The notes under the pieces: model-generated
What the model was told of the DNA's origin: nothing
Seen by the model: only the letters and a program-made list of their open reading frames with translations
The model's database searches: none
Made by a program: the position numbers and the translations under genes
Assembly (NCBI GenBank): GCA_030017815.1
Contig: JASEGX010000109.1
Coordinates: 1 to 8,079, forward strand
DNA: 8,079 bases
Source of the DNA: Thermodesulfobacteriota bacterium
GTDB taxonomy: Bacteria; Desulfobacterota; QYQD01
Direction of reading: 5' to 3'
Shown: positions 1 through 5,978 of the stretch, one piece after another
Layout: each line of letters starts with the position of its first letter
Numbering within the stretch: the stretch's first letter is position 1

Positions 1-4
1 TTTT

Positions 5-63
5 CACCCCCACCCTAGCCCTCCCCCGTCAAAGGGGGAGGGAATATAGGGGTTTTCGGATGG
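5..63. repeat. Dispersed G/C-rich palindromic repeat, copy 1
   Basis: The core is a perfect 9-base inverted repeat, ccctccccc (19-27) and gggggaggg (34-42), with a six-base loop gtcaaa. It is preceded by a cacccccaccct lead and followed by a tail ending in ggttttcggatgg. The same lead and core recur at 4761-4800 and 8050-8079, and lead, core and the ttttcggatgg tail recur in reverse orientation at 4674-4735. It lies just past the stop codon of the minus-strand activator gene. On that strand the hairpin is not followed by a T-run, so it is not a typical intrinsic terminator. It looks like a REP/MITE-type dispersed repeat; copy number in the genome cannot be judged from this window. Confidence 0.85.
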
Positions 64-112
64 AGACTATTTAACCTGTTGTTATTAAAGAAATTTTCTG
101 CGTTCTCTGTGG

Positions 113-1516
113 CTACTGTTTAAATGTCTTGGAATCGACGTTTCCTTCCCGCATCAGACGATGGAGATACTGCCTTTTCAGCCCTAATTCCTTTGCCGCG
201 CGGGAGACATTGCCGCCATATCTGGCCAGCATTCTGGTAATATATTGGGTATGAAATTCTTCGATAAGCTTATTCTTGGCCTCTTTAAATGGCATAGAGA
301 AGACATCTTCCATAGGTAATACAGGGACGCCGGGTGACAGAGGTCCCTGGCCCGGCATCGAAATATCTGTCATCTCCAAGGTGTCACCGCCGGTTATAAC
401 AACGCCCCGTTCCATGACGTTCTCCAGTTCCCGAATATTGCCCGGCCACTCCCGCCGCACCAGGTGGTCCATGGCTTCCTTAGAGATGTTGTTTACATTT
501 TTGCCGTTTAACATATTGTATCTTTTTAAAAAATGGTGGGCCAGGAGGGGTATATCTTCTGTCCTTTCCCGAAGTGGAGGAAGGTGGATGTTAATGACGT
601 TTAAACGATAGAACAGGTCCTTACGGAATTCACCCTTGCCGATCTCTTCCAGTAAGTTCTGATTGGTAGCCGCGATAAAGCGGATGTCCACCTTGCGAAT
701 CCGGTTGTCGCCGATAATCTTGTACTCACCTTCTTGTAGTAACCTCAACAGCTTAACCTGCATGACCAGGCTCAGGTCGCCAATCTCATCAAGAAAGAGT
801 GTCCCGTGGTTGGCCTCTTCCACCAGCCCCTTTTTATCCCTGATCGCTCCGGTGAAAGATCCCCGCAGGTGGCCGAAAAGCTCGCTTTCAATCAGGGATT
901 CCGGGATGGCGCTACAGTTGACCGGCATAAAAATTTTATCTTTTCTCAGGCTATGGACATGAATGGCCCTGGCTACCAGTTCCTTTCCCGTGCCGCTTTC
1001 ACCAGTAATGAGTATAGTTGCCGTAGTTTTGGCTACCTGATTAATCTGGCTGTATAACCTCTGCATGGCCGGACTATTGCCTATGAGGTTTGGGAATTCT
1101 GGCGTTCCCTCCAGTTTTTTTCGAAGACAGATATTCTCTCTCTGGAGATGCTGCCATTTCATAGCCTGCTCGATAATATGCAGAATCCGCTCCTTACGGA
1201 AGGGCTTGGTGATATAATCAAAGGCCCCTTTACGGGTGGTCTCAATAGCTGACTCAATGGTGCCATAGGCCGTCATGATAATTACGGCCGTGTGTTCGTC
1301 CTTTTGCTTTACTGTTTCCAAGACCTGGATACCATCGAGCCCGTGCATCTTGAGGTCTGTAATAACCAGGTCGTAGTCATTTTTTTTCAATAATTCCGGC
1401 ACCTGAGAAGGGTCGGCGGCGGTGGTAACCTCATAAGGGGTTTTCTCTGATACGATGCGCCGTAAAAGGGCCAGCATATCCTGTTCATCATCCACGATAA
1501 GGATCTTTTCCGGCAT
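113..1516 (-). CDS. Sigma-54-dependent response regulator, NtrC family
   Basis: This is a 467-residue transcription activator with the full NtrC layout. The receiver domain (about 1-120) has the acidic pair D9/D10, phospho-acceptor D54, T82 and K104. The AAA+ domain (about 145-380) has Walker A GESGTGKE (172-179), the sigma-54 contact loop GSFTGA (219-224, usual form GAFTGA), Walker B LFLDEIG with D243/E244, and WPGNIREL at 357-364. A Fis-type helix-turn-helix lies at about 434-458. On phosphorylation such proteins oligomerise at upstream enhancer sites and use ATP to open sigma-54 RNA polymerase promoters. The start has a GAGGA ribosome site (plus-strand 1524-1528) seven bases upstream. It is divergent from the histidine kinase at 1908, its likely partner. 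A sigma-54 promoter exists at 4852. The target genes and the inducing signal are not shown by the sequence. Confidence 0.96.
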   Translation of the reverse strand: MPEKILIVDDEQDMLALLRRIVSEKTPYEVTTAADPSQVPELLKKNDYDLVITDLKMHGLDGIQVLETVKQKDEHTAVIIMTAYGTIESAIETTRKGAFDYITKPFRKERILHIIEQAMKWQHLQRENICLRKKLEGTPEFPNLIGNSPAMQRLYSQINQVAKTTATILITGESGTGKELVARAIHVHSLRKDKIFMPVNCSAIPESLIESELFGHLRGSFTGAIRDKKGLVEEANHGTLFLDEIGDLSLVMQVKLLRLLQEGEYKIIGDNRIRKVDIRFIAATNQNLLEEIGKGEFRKDLFYRLNVINIHLPPLRERTEDIPLLAHHFLKRYNMLNGKNVNNISKEAMDHLVRREWPGNIRELENVMERGVVITGGDTLEMTDISMPGQGPLSPGVPVLPMEDVFSMPFKEAKNKLIEEFHTQYITRMLARYGGNVSRAAKELGLKRQYLHRLMREGNVDSKTFKQ

Positions 1517-1568
1517 TTTTGTATCCTCAGGAATTAGTTGGTTTTCATCCGGAACCCATGCTCCCCCA

Positions 1569-1634
1569 TCGTAGGAGCGCCTTCCAGGCGCGACCAGATG
1601 CCGGTCGCAGTCTGCCTGCGGCAGACTCCTACGA
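1569..1634. repeat. Compact multi-hairpin repeat element (66 bp)
   Basis: The ends are inverted copies, tcgtaggag (1569-1577) and ctcctacga (1626-1634). Three further perfect stems are packed inside: gcgcc/ggcgc (1577-1581/1587-1591), gcgacc/ggtcgc (1590-1595/1603-1608) and agtctgcc/ggcagact (1609-1616/1620-1627). This is the structure of a REP/BIME-like or MITE-like element. It sits between the predicted activator promoter (1656-1684) and the activator start codon, so it would be part of that gene's 5' leader and fold in the RNA. Confidence 0.75.
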
Positions 1635-1655
1635 CGGCGGCTGATAGCTGACGCG

Positions 1656-1684
1656 ATTTAATCACAGTGTAAACTACAAGTCAA
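1656..1684 (-). promoter_or_regulatory. Predicted sigma-70-type promoter of the NtrC-family regulator
   Basis: Read on the minus strand, a -35 box TTGACT (plus 1679-1684, five of six consensus bases) is separated by exactly 17 bases from a -10 box TTAAAT (plus 1656-1661, four of six). Transcription would start near 1649, giving a leader of about 130 bases that includes the hairpin element at 1569-1634. It is in the right place and orientation for the activator gene. It is a pattern match only. Confidence 0.5.
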
Positions 1685-1708
1685 CAAAAATGTCATCTAA
1701 AAGTTTCA
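1684..1708 (+). promoter_or_regulatory. 25-base repeated motif, copy L (candidate regulator site)
   Basis: This stretch matches 4597-4621 at 21 of 25 positions in the same orientation. The identical blocks are acaaaa, tgtca, ct and aagtttca. It begins at the -35 box of the predicted activator promoter and extends upstream of it, a usual place for an activator or autoregulator site. The other copy is about 230 bases upstream of the sigma-54 promoter. The alternative is a fragment of an old mobile element; the TGTCA core also occurs in some insertion sequence ends. Confidence 0.35.
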
Positions 1709-1713
1709 CCATA

Positions 1714-1862
1714 GACCCTCTTGCAAAACTCCAAGATTGTCATTCCCGCAACGCTTTTGAGCGGGAATCTGGTTTTATTCAAGTAAAAACCATATCCGTC
1801 CCCGAATGCTTGTATCGGGGATAGAATCATTCGGGGATGACAGACAATTTTGCAAGAGGCTC
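1714..1862. repeat. MITE-like element with CCTCTTGCAAAA terminal inverted repeats
   Basis: A perfect 12-base terminal inverted repeat, cctcttgcaaaa (1717-1728) and ttttgcaagagg (1848-1859), extends to 15 bases with one mismatch. Inside are two strong hairpins: attcccgc/gcgggaat (1742-1749/1761-1768) and tccccgaatg/cattcgggga (1799-1808/1828-1837). The gtcattcccgc...gggaat style is familiar from dispersed repeats of many environmental proteobacteria. No transposase is encoded. A 64-codon minus-strand frame across it (1693-1887) is explained by the repeat and is not called a gene. No clear target-site duplication is visible. It separates the kinase gene from the rest of the divergent regulatory region. 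Confidence 0.8.
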
Positions 1863-1870
1863 GATATTTC

Positions 1871-1899
1871 TTGATTTTAAAAGGCATTTATTACACTAT
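1871..1899 (+). promoter_or_regulatory. Weak candidate promoter just before the kinase start
   Basis: TTGATT (1871-1876, four of six -35 bases) is followed after 17 bases by CACTAT (1894-1899, three of six -10 bases). If used, the transcript would begin within a few bases of the ATG at 1908. That would make it leaderless or nearly so and would fit the absence of a ribosome-binding site there. The -10 match is poor, so this is only a suggestion. Confidence 0.22.
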
Positions 1900-1907
1900 T
1901 AAATTCC

Positions 1908-4154
1908 ATGGAAACCAGAGAAAGGATTAAACTCCGTAAGGTATTGATAATCGTAGGGATCACGACCGCCATCCTGCTCGGCGGGGCACTTTACCTCGGT
2001 TTATCCACGGCCCGGCACATGAAGGAGATTATCAGGGATCAATTTAATGAACAGCAATTGGGCTTGGCCAGGGCCGCAGCCCTCCGGATTGAGACAAACA
2101 TCCAGAATGCGATTGCCGACCTGGCCCTCCTGAACTCCCTGCCCGCCATCCAATATTGTGATCCTGAGGCCTATGAAACTCTTCTTGTATCTACATTGCC
2201 GGTGCTAAATCGGGACAATATTATCGAGATCCGTCGCGTGGACCGGGACGGGCATACCATATTCGTGGCCAATGATCAGGGCATAGGCATGAGGCATTTC
2301 GGCCTGATGCACCAGGAGGCAGGTATTTACCTCTCCTGGGCCTCTACATCAAGTAACCGCGGGAAGACCATGTCCACAGGGATACGTCCCAAAGACCCGA
2401 CCAAGGACAAAAGGCACATGATTATGGACCTGATCATGCCCACTTACGAAGATTCTACGGATAGCCGCCATCCCCGGCCATCCTATCGTTTTGCCGGATA
2501 CCTGCGGGCTACTCTCGACGTCAGCCGCCTCCTGCAACAGATCATCCCGCCCATCCGGTCCGGGAAGACCGGATACGGCTGGGTCATGGATTCATCCGGA
2601 ATCTTTCTCTGTCATCCGGAAAGTTCGTTTATAGGCGAAAATGCCTTTGATATCCGCTCAAAACGTAATCCTAGCATCTCTTTTAAACAGATCAACCAGA
2701 TTCAGCGAGATGCGATGCTTAAAGGAAAGGAGGGCTCAGGGACGTATGTCTCGGGATGGCACCGGGACATGGTCGAGCCCATGGAGAAACTCATCGCCTA
2801 TGCCCCGGTGCGGCTGCAGGGTCCTTATACGGATTACGTCTGGTCTGTAGCCGTGGTCGCGCCGGTTCATGAGATAGAAGACGCCATCAGCTATGTCTAT
2901 GAAAGACAGGCCATGTTACAGGGCCTTATGGTCTTCGTAATTTTCCTCGGCAGCGCCGTCGTTCTTCTGCACGAACTTCGCTGGTCAACCATTCTTGAGC
3001 ACGAAGTGGCCGTAAAGACAGATGATATACGCCGTTATGCCGGCGAACTGGAACGGTCGGAAGCCAAATACCGGTTGCTGGTAGAGGGCGCCGAGGATCT
3101 CATTTTTACCCTGGACAGGGACGGGGCCATCCTAACCGCGAATCAGCACATGTCCCGTCTCTTTGGCGTCAGCGGCCATGAGCTGGCCGGTCAAAGCCTT
3201 TATCGTTTTTTACCAAAGGAGCAGGCTGAGGAACAATTAAAGCTAATCCGGGAGGTCTACGTGTCTGGAAAAGGGCGGAGGACAGAGACCATTTTCAATA
3301 TTCAAAATGAAGCGTTCTGGTTTAATATCCAGTATATTCCGCTTAAAGAAGGAGGCGACAACGGGTTCATTCTGGGCATAGCCAGAGATATTACCGACCG
3401 GAAAAGCCTGGAAAAACAACTCATTAATACGGAGAAACTGGCCTCGCTCGGCACGCTGGCGGCTGGTGTGGCCCATGAGATCAATAACCCCCTGGGGGTC
3501 ATGCTGGGTTTTTGCGACCTCCTCCTGGAAAAAATAAAGCCTGGCACCATGGAGTATAATGACCTGAAGATCATCGAACGGCATGGGCTCCATTGTAAAA
3601 GTATTGTCGAAGGGCTGCTGAGCTTTGCCCGGGTGAGCGAGGAGGCCGAGGAATATTGTGAACTCAACGCCAACGTCGAGGCCACTCTTTCCGTGACCAA
3701 ACACGCCCTGAACATGAATGATATCGAGTTGGAGACTCTTCTGGCCGAAGGGCTGCCCAGGGTCAGGGGAGATTCGAGAAGTCTGCAACAGGTGCTTCTC
3801 AACCTCATTAATAATGCCCTTTACGCCATGAACGGGCAGGGGACCCTGACCATCGTAACCCGGCCGGGTAAAACGGCCGGCTGGGTGGAGATGGTGGTTT
3901 CAGACACCGGTTGTGGTATCAAAAAAGAATTCATGGAAAAGATATTCGATCCCTTCTTTACTACCAAGAAAGTAGGCGAAGGCACCGGCCTGGGCCTTTC
4001 GGTAAGCTATGGCATTATCTCCAAATACGGAGGCACGATCGAATGTGAGAGTTATACCAAAGAAGACAGGCCCGGACACCCCGGCGCCACTTTTACCATT
4101 ATTCTCCCGGCCCAAAAAGACGACGCAGAGCTGACCCCTGAATCTATCTCCTGA
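1908..4154 (+). CDS. Membrane sensor histidine kinase (Cache-PAS-HisKA-HATPase)
   Basis: This 748-residue protein has two membrane segments (about 12-31 and 339-354) that bracket a periplasmic sensor of about 300 residues. The GKTGYGWVMDSSGIFLCHPE stretch is typical of double-Cache domains, which bind small ligands such as organic acids or amino acids. No HAMP domain is evident; a helical linker leads to a PAS domain (about 383-500). HisKA follows, with H523 in HEINNP. The HATPase domain has N box NLINNAL (632-638), G1 DTGCGI (666-671), F box DPFFTTK (681-687) and G2 GEGTGLGL (690-697). All catalytic boxes are intact. It should autophosphorylate H523 and feed the divergent NtrC-type regulator. 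The start ATG has no Shine-Dalgarno sequence nearby; the frame is closed by a stop at 1878, so at most nine codons could be added, through an unusual ATT at 1890. Ligand unknown. Confidence 0.95.
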   Translation: METRERIKLRKVLIIVGITTAILLGGALYLGLSTARHMKEIIRDQFNEQQLGLARAAALRIETNIQNAIADLALLNSLPAIQYCDPEAYETLLVSTLPVLNRDNIIEIRRVDRDGHTIFVANDQGIGMRHFGLMHQEAGIYLSWASTSSNRGKTMSTGIRPKDPTKDKRHMIMDLIMPTYEDSTDSRHPRPSYRFAGYLRATLDVSRLLQQIIPPIRSGKTGYGWVMDSSGIFLCHPESSFIGENAFDIRSKRNPSISFKQINQIQRDAMLKGKEGSGTYVSGWHRDMVEPMEKLIAYAPVRLQGPYTDYVWSVAVVAPVHEIEDAISYVYERQAMLQGLMVFVIFLGSAVVLLHELRWSTILEHEVAVKTDDIRRYAGELERSEAKYRLLVEGAEDLIFTLDRDGAILTANQHMSRLFGVSGHELAGQSLYRFLPKEQAEEQLKLIREVYVSGKGRRTETIFNIQNEAFWFNIQYIPLKEGGDNGFILGIARDITDRKSLEKQLINTEKLASLGTLAAGVAHEINNPLGVMLGFCDLLLEKIKPGTMEYNDLKIIERHGLHCKSIVEGLLSFARVSEEAEEYCELNANVEATLSVTKHALNMNDIELETLLAEGLPRVRGDSRSLQQVLLNLINNALYAMNGQGTLTIVTRPGKTAGWVEMVVSDTGCGIKKEFMEKIFDPFFTTKKVGEGTGLGLSVSYGIISKYGGTIECESYTKEDRPGHPGATFTIILPAQKDDAELTPESIS

Positions 4155-4190
4155 TCCCTGGCATAATACTTGTATCCCTGAAATCGCGGA

Positions 4191-4568
4191 ATGAACCGCA
4201 AGAACGTTCTTATATTAGACCCGGAACGGGATATCGGCGAGCTCTTTGCCCGGGCCTTGGAGACATGCAAGAACTGCAAGTGTTATCTGACTTCAAAGCA
4301 AGAGGAAGCCATAGCCCTTTTGAGGGACATTTCTTTTCATCTCTTGCTGGTAGACATGGGTATGGCCATGGCCGGTGATTTCAGCTTCCTTAAGAAAGTC
4401 AGACGCCTGTCACCGGATATGGTTATTCTGGTCGAGGTTTACCTCCATCAGAAAGAACAGGTTAGCAAGGCCCTGGAATACGGGGCCAGGGGATACCTGA
4501 TCAAGCCTATCACGGTGGACGAATTCAGAAAGAAGATAGATGAATTTTATGTCTGGGCGGAGGCCTGA
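4191..4568 (+). CDS. Stand-alone response regulator receiver protein
   Basis: This 125-residue single-domain protein has the receiver fold: strand VLILD (6-10), phospho-acceptor D55 after LLLV, and GYLIKP with K105. There is no output domain. Two usual active-site features differ. The acidic pair is D10-P11-E12 rather than D-D/D-E. In an ungapped alignment the switch Thr/Ser falls on V83 in VILVEVY, with an aromatic Y84 next to it. It may be a phosphate sink or relay for the kinase 36 bases upstream, with which it is probably co-transcribed, or a phosphorylation-independent receiver. The ATG is forced by an in-frame stop at 4179, and the only purine-rich sequence (GCGGA) abuts it, so translation may be coupled to the kinase. 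The fold is clear; the role is inferred. Confidence 0.85.
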   Translation: MNRKNVLILDPERDIGELFARALETCKNCKCYLTSKQEEAIALLRDISFHLLLVDMGMAMAGDFSFLKKVRRLSPDMVILVEVYLHQKEQVSKALEYGARGYLIKPITVDEFRKKIDEFYVWAEA

Positions 4569-4596
4569 GTCACGCGAAATTGTCCATACTCAGAAG

Positions 4597-4621
4597 ACAA
4601 AACTGTCACCTGTAAGTTTCA
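4597..4621 (+). promoter_or_regulatory. 25-base repeated motif, copy R (candidate enhancer site)
   Basis: This copy matches 1684-1708 at 21 of 25 bases in the same orientation and lies about 230 bases upstream of the sigma-54 promoter. Enhancer sites for NtrC-family activators usually lie some 80-200 bases upstream, but longer distances are tolerated through DNA looping. It could equally be a remnant of a transposable element end; the sequence alone does not decide. Confidence 0.35.
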
Positions 4622-4673
4622 ATTTAGGGGTTTTCAGTCAGGGATTATAACGGAGAAGACGGTTAATTAGCGG

Positions 4674-4735
4674 CCATCCGAAAACTCCTCCAAAATTTCC
4701 CCCTCCCTCGACGGGAGGGGGTGAGGGGGAGGGTG
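4674..4735 (-). repeat. Dispersed G/C-rich palindromic repeat, copy 2 (reverse orientation)
   Basis: Read on the minus strand this matches the copy at 5-63, including the distal ttttcggatgg tail (plus strand ccatccgaaaa, 4674-4684). The core inverted repeat is ccccctccc (4699-4707) and gggaggggg (4713-4721) around tcgac. The core is slightly diverged from copies 1 and 3, where the loop is gtcaaa. Confidence 0.82.
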
Positions 4736-4760
4736 AACGGCCTGAAATTGCCCATTTTAT

Positions 4761-4800
4761 CACCCCCACCCTGACCCTCCCCCGTCAAAGGGGGAGGGAG
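4761..4800 (+). repeat. Dispersed G/C-rich palindromic repeat, copy 3
   Basis: The lead cacccccaccct is followed by the core ccctccccc (4775-4783) and gggggaggg (4790-4798) around gtcaaa, identical to copy 1 in core and loop. With copy 2 it forms an inverted pair separated by 25 bases, so the pair could also fold as one long stem. The tail after 4800 does not clearly match the ttttcggatgg tail of copies 1 and 2. Confidence 0.85.
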
Positions 4801-4851
4801 AAAGAGGTGAGATTTCTGGCTGGTAGTCCGGAGGCCGTGGGTAGAGGATAG

Positions 4852-4867
4852 TGGCATAGATATTGCC
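4852..4867 (+). promoter_or_regulatory. Predicted sigma-54 (-24/-12) promoter of the stress protein gene
   Basis: TGGCA (4852-4856) and TTGC (4863-4866) have the exact spacing of the sigma-54 consensus TGGCACG-N4-TTGCW: the invariant GG (4853-4854) and GC (4865-4866) are ten bases apart. Differences are TA for CG in the -24 element and a final C. The start of transcription would be near 4878, giving a leader of about 63 bases before the ATG at 4941. No other site with this pattern was found before the other genes. A sigma-54 activator is encoded in the same window. Confidence 0.65.
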
Positions 4868-4940
4868 TGAATAATGGCCAAGCATGGGTTAGGCGGTTTC
4901 ATGTCGTTTGTTTTTTAAATTCAAATAAGGAGGTTTTTTT

Positions 4941-5354
4941 ATGAAGGTACTGGTGGCGACGGACGGCTCGGAGAGTTCCATGAAGGCCGTAAAGAGGGCG
5001 CTGGAGCTGGCGGAAAAGGAGGGGGCGGATATTACCTTGATGTCAGTAGCCTATTACTCGAAAGACGATTTTGATGATATGCCGCCGGGCATCCAGGATA
5101 AACTGGAGGACCAGGCCGCGGACGCCCTGAAGAAGGCCAAGGCCCTGTTTGATAAAAAAGGCGTTAAGGTCGAGACCGTGCTGGAGGCCGGCGTGGTACC
5201 GGCCAACAATATCATAAACAGGGCGAAAGAAGGCAAGATTGACCGGATCATCATGGGCAGCACCGGCATGACCGGCCTCAAGAGGGCCTTGATGGGGAGC
5301 ACGGCGGCCAAGGTAGTGGCGTATGCCCCCTGCAGCGTGACTATAATGCGTTAA
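4941..5354 (+). CDS. Universal stress protein, UspA family (ATP-binding type)
   Basis: This is a 137-residue cytoplasmic protein covering a single complete Usp domain, the usual length. It opens with MKVLVATDGSESS, with the nucleotide-contacting D8, and ends with the ATP-binding signature G-2x-G-9x-G-S/T (G106, G109, G119, S120, T121), then PCSVTIMR. Such proteins form dimers, bind ATP and help cells survive energy or stress limitation; their exact biochemical output is often unknown. AAGGAGG (4927-4933) lies seven bases before the ATG, a strong ribosome site. The sigma-54 promoter upstream suggests activator-dependent expression, perhaps by the regulator encoded at 113-1516. The next gene is 297 bases away across a MITE-like element, so co-transcription with the transporter cassette is possible but not shown. 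Confidence 0.95.
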   Translation: MKVLVATDGSESSMKAVKRALELAEKEGADITLMSVAYYSKDDFDDMPPGIQDKLEDQAADALKKAKALFDKKGVKVETVLEAGVVPANNIINRAKEGKIDRIIMGSTGMTGLKRALMGSTAAKVVAYAPCSVTIMR

Positions 5355-5651
5355 ACAGATGAGAGCATAAAATACAAATAAAGGGAGGTGAGGGAGGAGG
5401 CGTTAAGAGGCTCTGGAGATAAGTTTTTTGGAATGTAATTTTTAGAGAATGTGAATGTATCTTATATAAAATTCAGTAAGTCAGTTGAAACATTAAAGAT
5501 GAATTCGTAAAAAGTCCTGAAATCGTCATGCCGGACTTGATCCGGCATCCAGAACATATTGAATTTACTGGATTCCGGCTTTCGCCGGAATGACGTTAAA
5601 AGCGGTTCTTAGACTTTTTACGAGACCAACATTAAAGGAGGTTGATAGAAA
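5355..5651. other. Intergenic region holding a MITE-like element
   Basis: No gene is supported. The first 135 bases are A/T- and purine-rich, with an orphan ribosome-site-like run (agggaggtgagggaggagg, 5382-5400) followed only by a 17-codon frame. A TATAAA at 5465-5470 could be a -10 box, but no convincing -35 box lies at the right distance. No intrinsic terminator is visible after the stress protein gene. The rest is the element at about 5499-5627 and the ribosome site of the next gene. Confidence 0.6.
5499..5627. mobile_element. MITE-like element flanked by a 10-base direct repeat
   Basis: A perfect 12-base terminal inverted repeat, tcgtaaaaagtc (5505-5516) and gactttttacga (5612-5623), encloses two hairpins: atgccgga/tccggcat (5528-5535/5541-5548) and attccggc/gccggaat (5572-5579/5584-5591). 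Both sides carry the direct repeat aacattaaag (5489-5498 and 5628-5637), which looks like a target-site duplication with a few extra bases between it and the inverted repeats. No transposase is encoded, so it would need to be moved in trans. The right copy of the duplication includes the first bases of the ribosome site of the next gene. Confidence 0.78.
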
Positions 5652-5948
5652 ATGCGTAAGCTTTGGGCAAAGATAGCAAGTTTTGGGGTCATGATACTCC
5701 TGCTTTTACCGGAGCTGGCCCTGGCTGCCGGACCAAAGGCCGCTCCCCTGGTCATCGTGGCCGATACCCGGAAGTTTACCGGCTGGGAGGCCTGGTGGAC
5801 CAATCTCTACAACGAAAGCCACCTTTATTTCGCTCTTCTCACCATAGCCATCATCCCCACTATCGGCGTGCTCTTTGGGGTAGTGGCCGATCTGATCATG
5901 AGCCATATCGGCATCGACCTGAAGTCGCGGGAGCTGGCCGAGCATTAA
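5652..5948 (+). CDS. Small membrane protein preceding the TauE/SafE permease
   Basis: This 98-residue protein has no function I can name. Residues 1-25 form a signal peptide or first membrane segment with a possible cleavage motif ALA|A after 25. A short periplasmic stretch rich in Trp and aromatics (FTGWEAWWTNLYNESHLYF, 42-60) leads to a strongly hydrophobic segment (about 58-82) and a short charged C-terminal tail (KSRELAEH). AAAGGAGG (5634-5641) gives a strong ribosome site ten bases before the ATG; an in-frame TTG at 5643 is too close to it. It ends 30 bases before the permease gene and is very likely co-transcribed. It may be an accessory subunit or assembly factor of the permease, which is inference from position and topology. 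Confidence 0.85.
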   Translation: MRKLWAKIASFGVMILLLLPELALAAGPKAAPLVIVADTRKFTGWEAWWTNLYNESHLYFALLTIAIIPTIGVLFGVVADLIMSHIGIDLKSRELAEH

Positions 5949-5978
5949 AATAATAATAGCGTGTTAGGAGGTTAATCT

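Larger units (their letters stand above)
4569..4940. other. Intergenic regulatory region before the stress protein gene
   Basis: No gene is supported here. From left to right it holds two TGTC-containing motifs (4581-4584 and 4604-4607), the second being part of the 25-base repeat shared with 1684-1708; an inverted pair of G/C-rich repeats (4674-4735 and 4761-4800); a sigma-54 promoter (4852-4867); and an AAGGAGG ribosome site (4927-4933). TTGTC and GACAA (4580-4584 and 4596-4600) form a short inverted repeat with an 11-base spacer. The minus-strand frame 4663-4902 is a by-product of the G/C-rich repeats. No clear terminator follows the receiver gene. Confidence 0.7.

Noticed and set aside
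19..42. G/C-rich hairpin after the activator gene as an intrinsic terminator
   Set aside because: Read in the direction of the gene, the hairpin is not followed by a T-run, and the same sequence recurs elsewhere as a dispersed repeat.
1693..1887. 64-codon minus-strand open frame in the divergent intergenic region
   Set aside because: It spans the MITE-like element with its inverted ends and hairpins; the translation follows the repeat and there is no ribosome site or protein-like pattern.
3243..3788. Two long minus-strand open frames opposite the kinase gene (3243-3788, 3302-3808)
   Set aside because: They overlap a kinase domain with all catalytic boxes intact on the plus strand and show no domain signatures of their own.
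4663..4902. 79-codon minus-strand open frame
   Set aside because: It is produced by the inverted G/C-rich repeats (runs such as PPPLTGEGQGGG) and overlaps the sigma-54 promoter; typical repeat-derived false gene.
5382..5438. Possible 17-codon peptide from GTG 5388 behind a purine-rich run
   Set aside because: Too short, the purine run overlaps the start, and the encoded peptide shows no recognisable features.
5465..5470. TATAAA as a -10 box for the transporter cassette
   Set aside because: No -35 box with reasonable match at 16-18 bases upstream; A/T-rich sequence gives such hits by chance.
5663..5953. Alternative plus-strand frame overlapping the small membrane protein gene
   Set aside because: It lacks a ribosome site, whereas the 5652 frame has one at good spacing plus a signal peptide and membrane segment.
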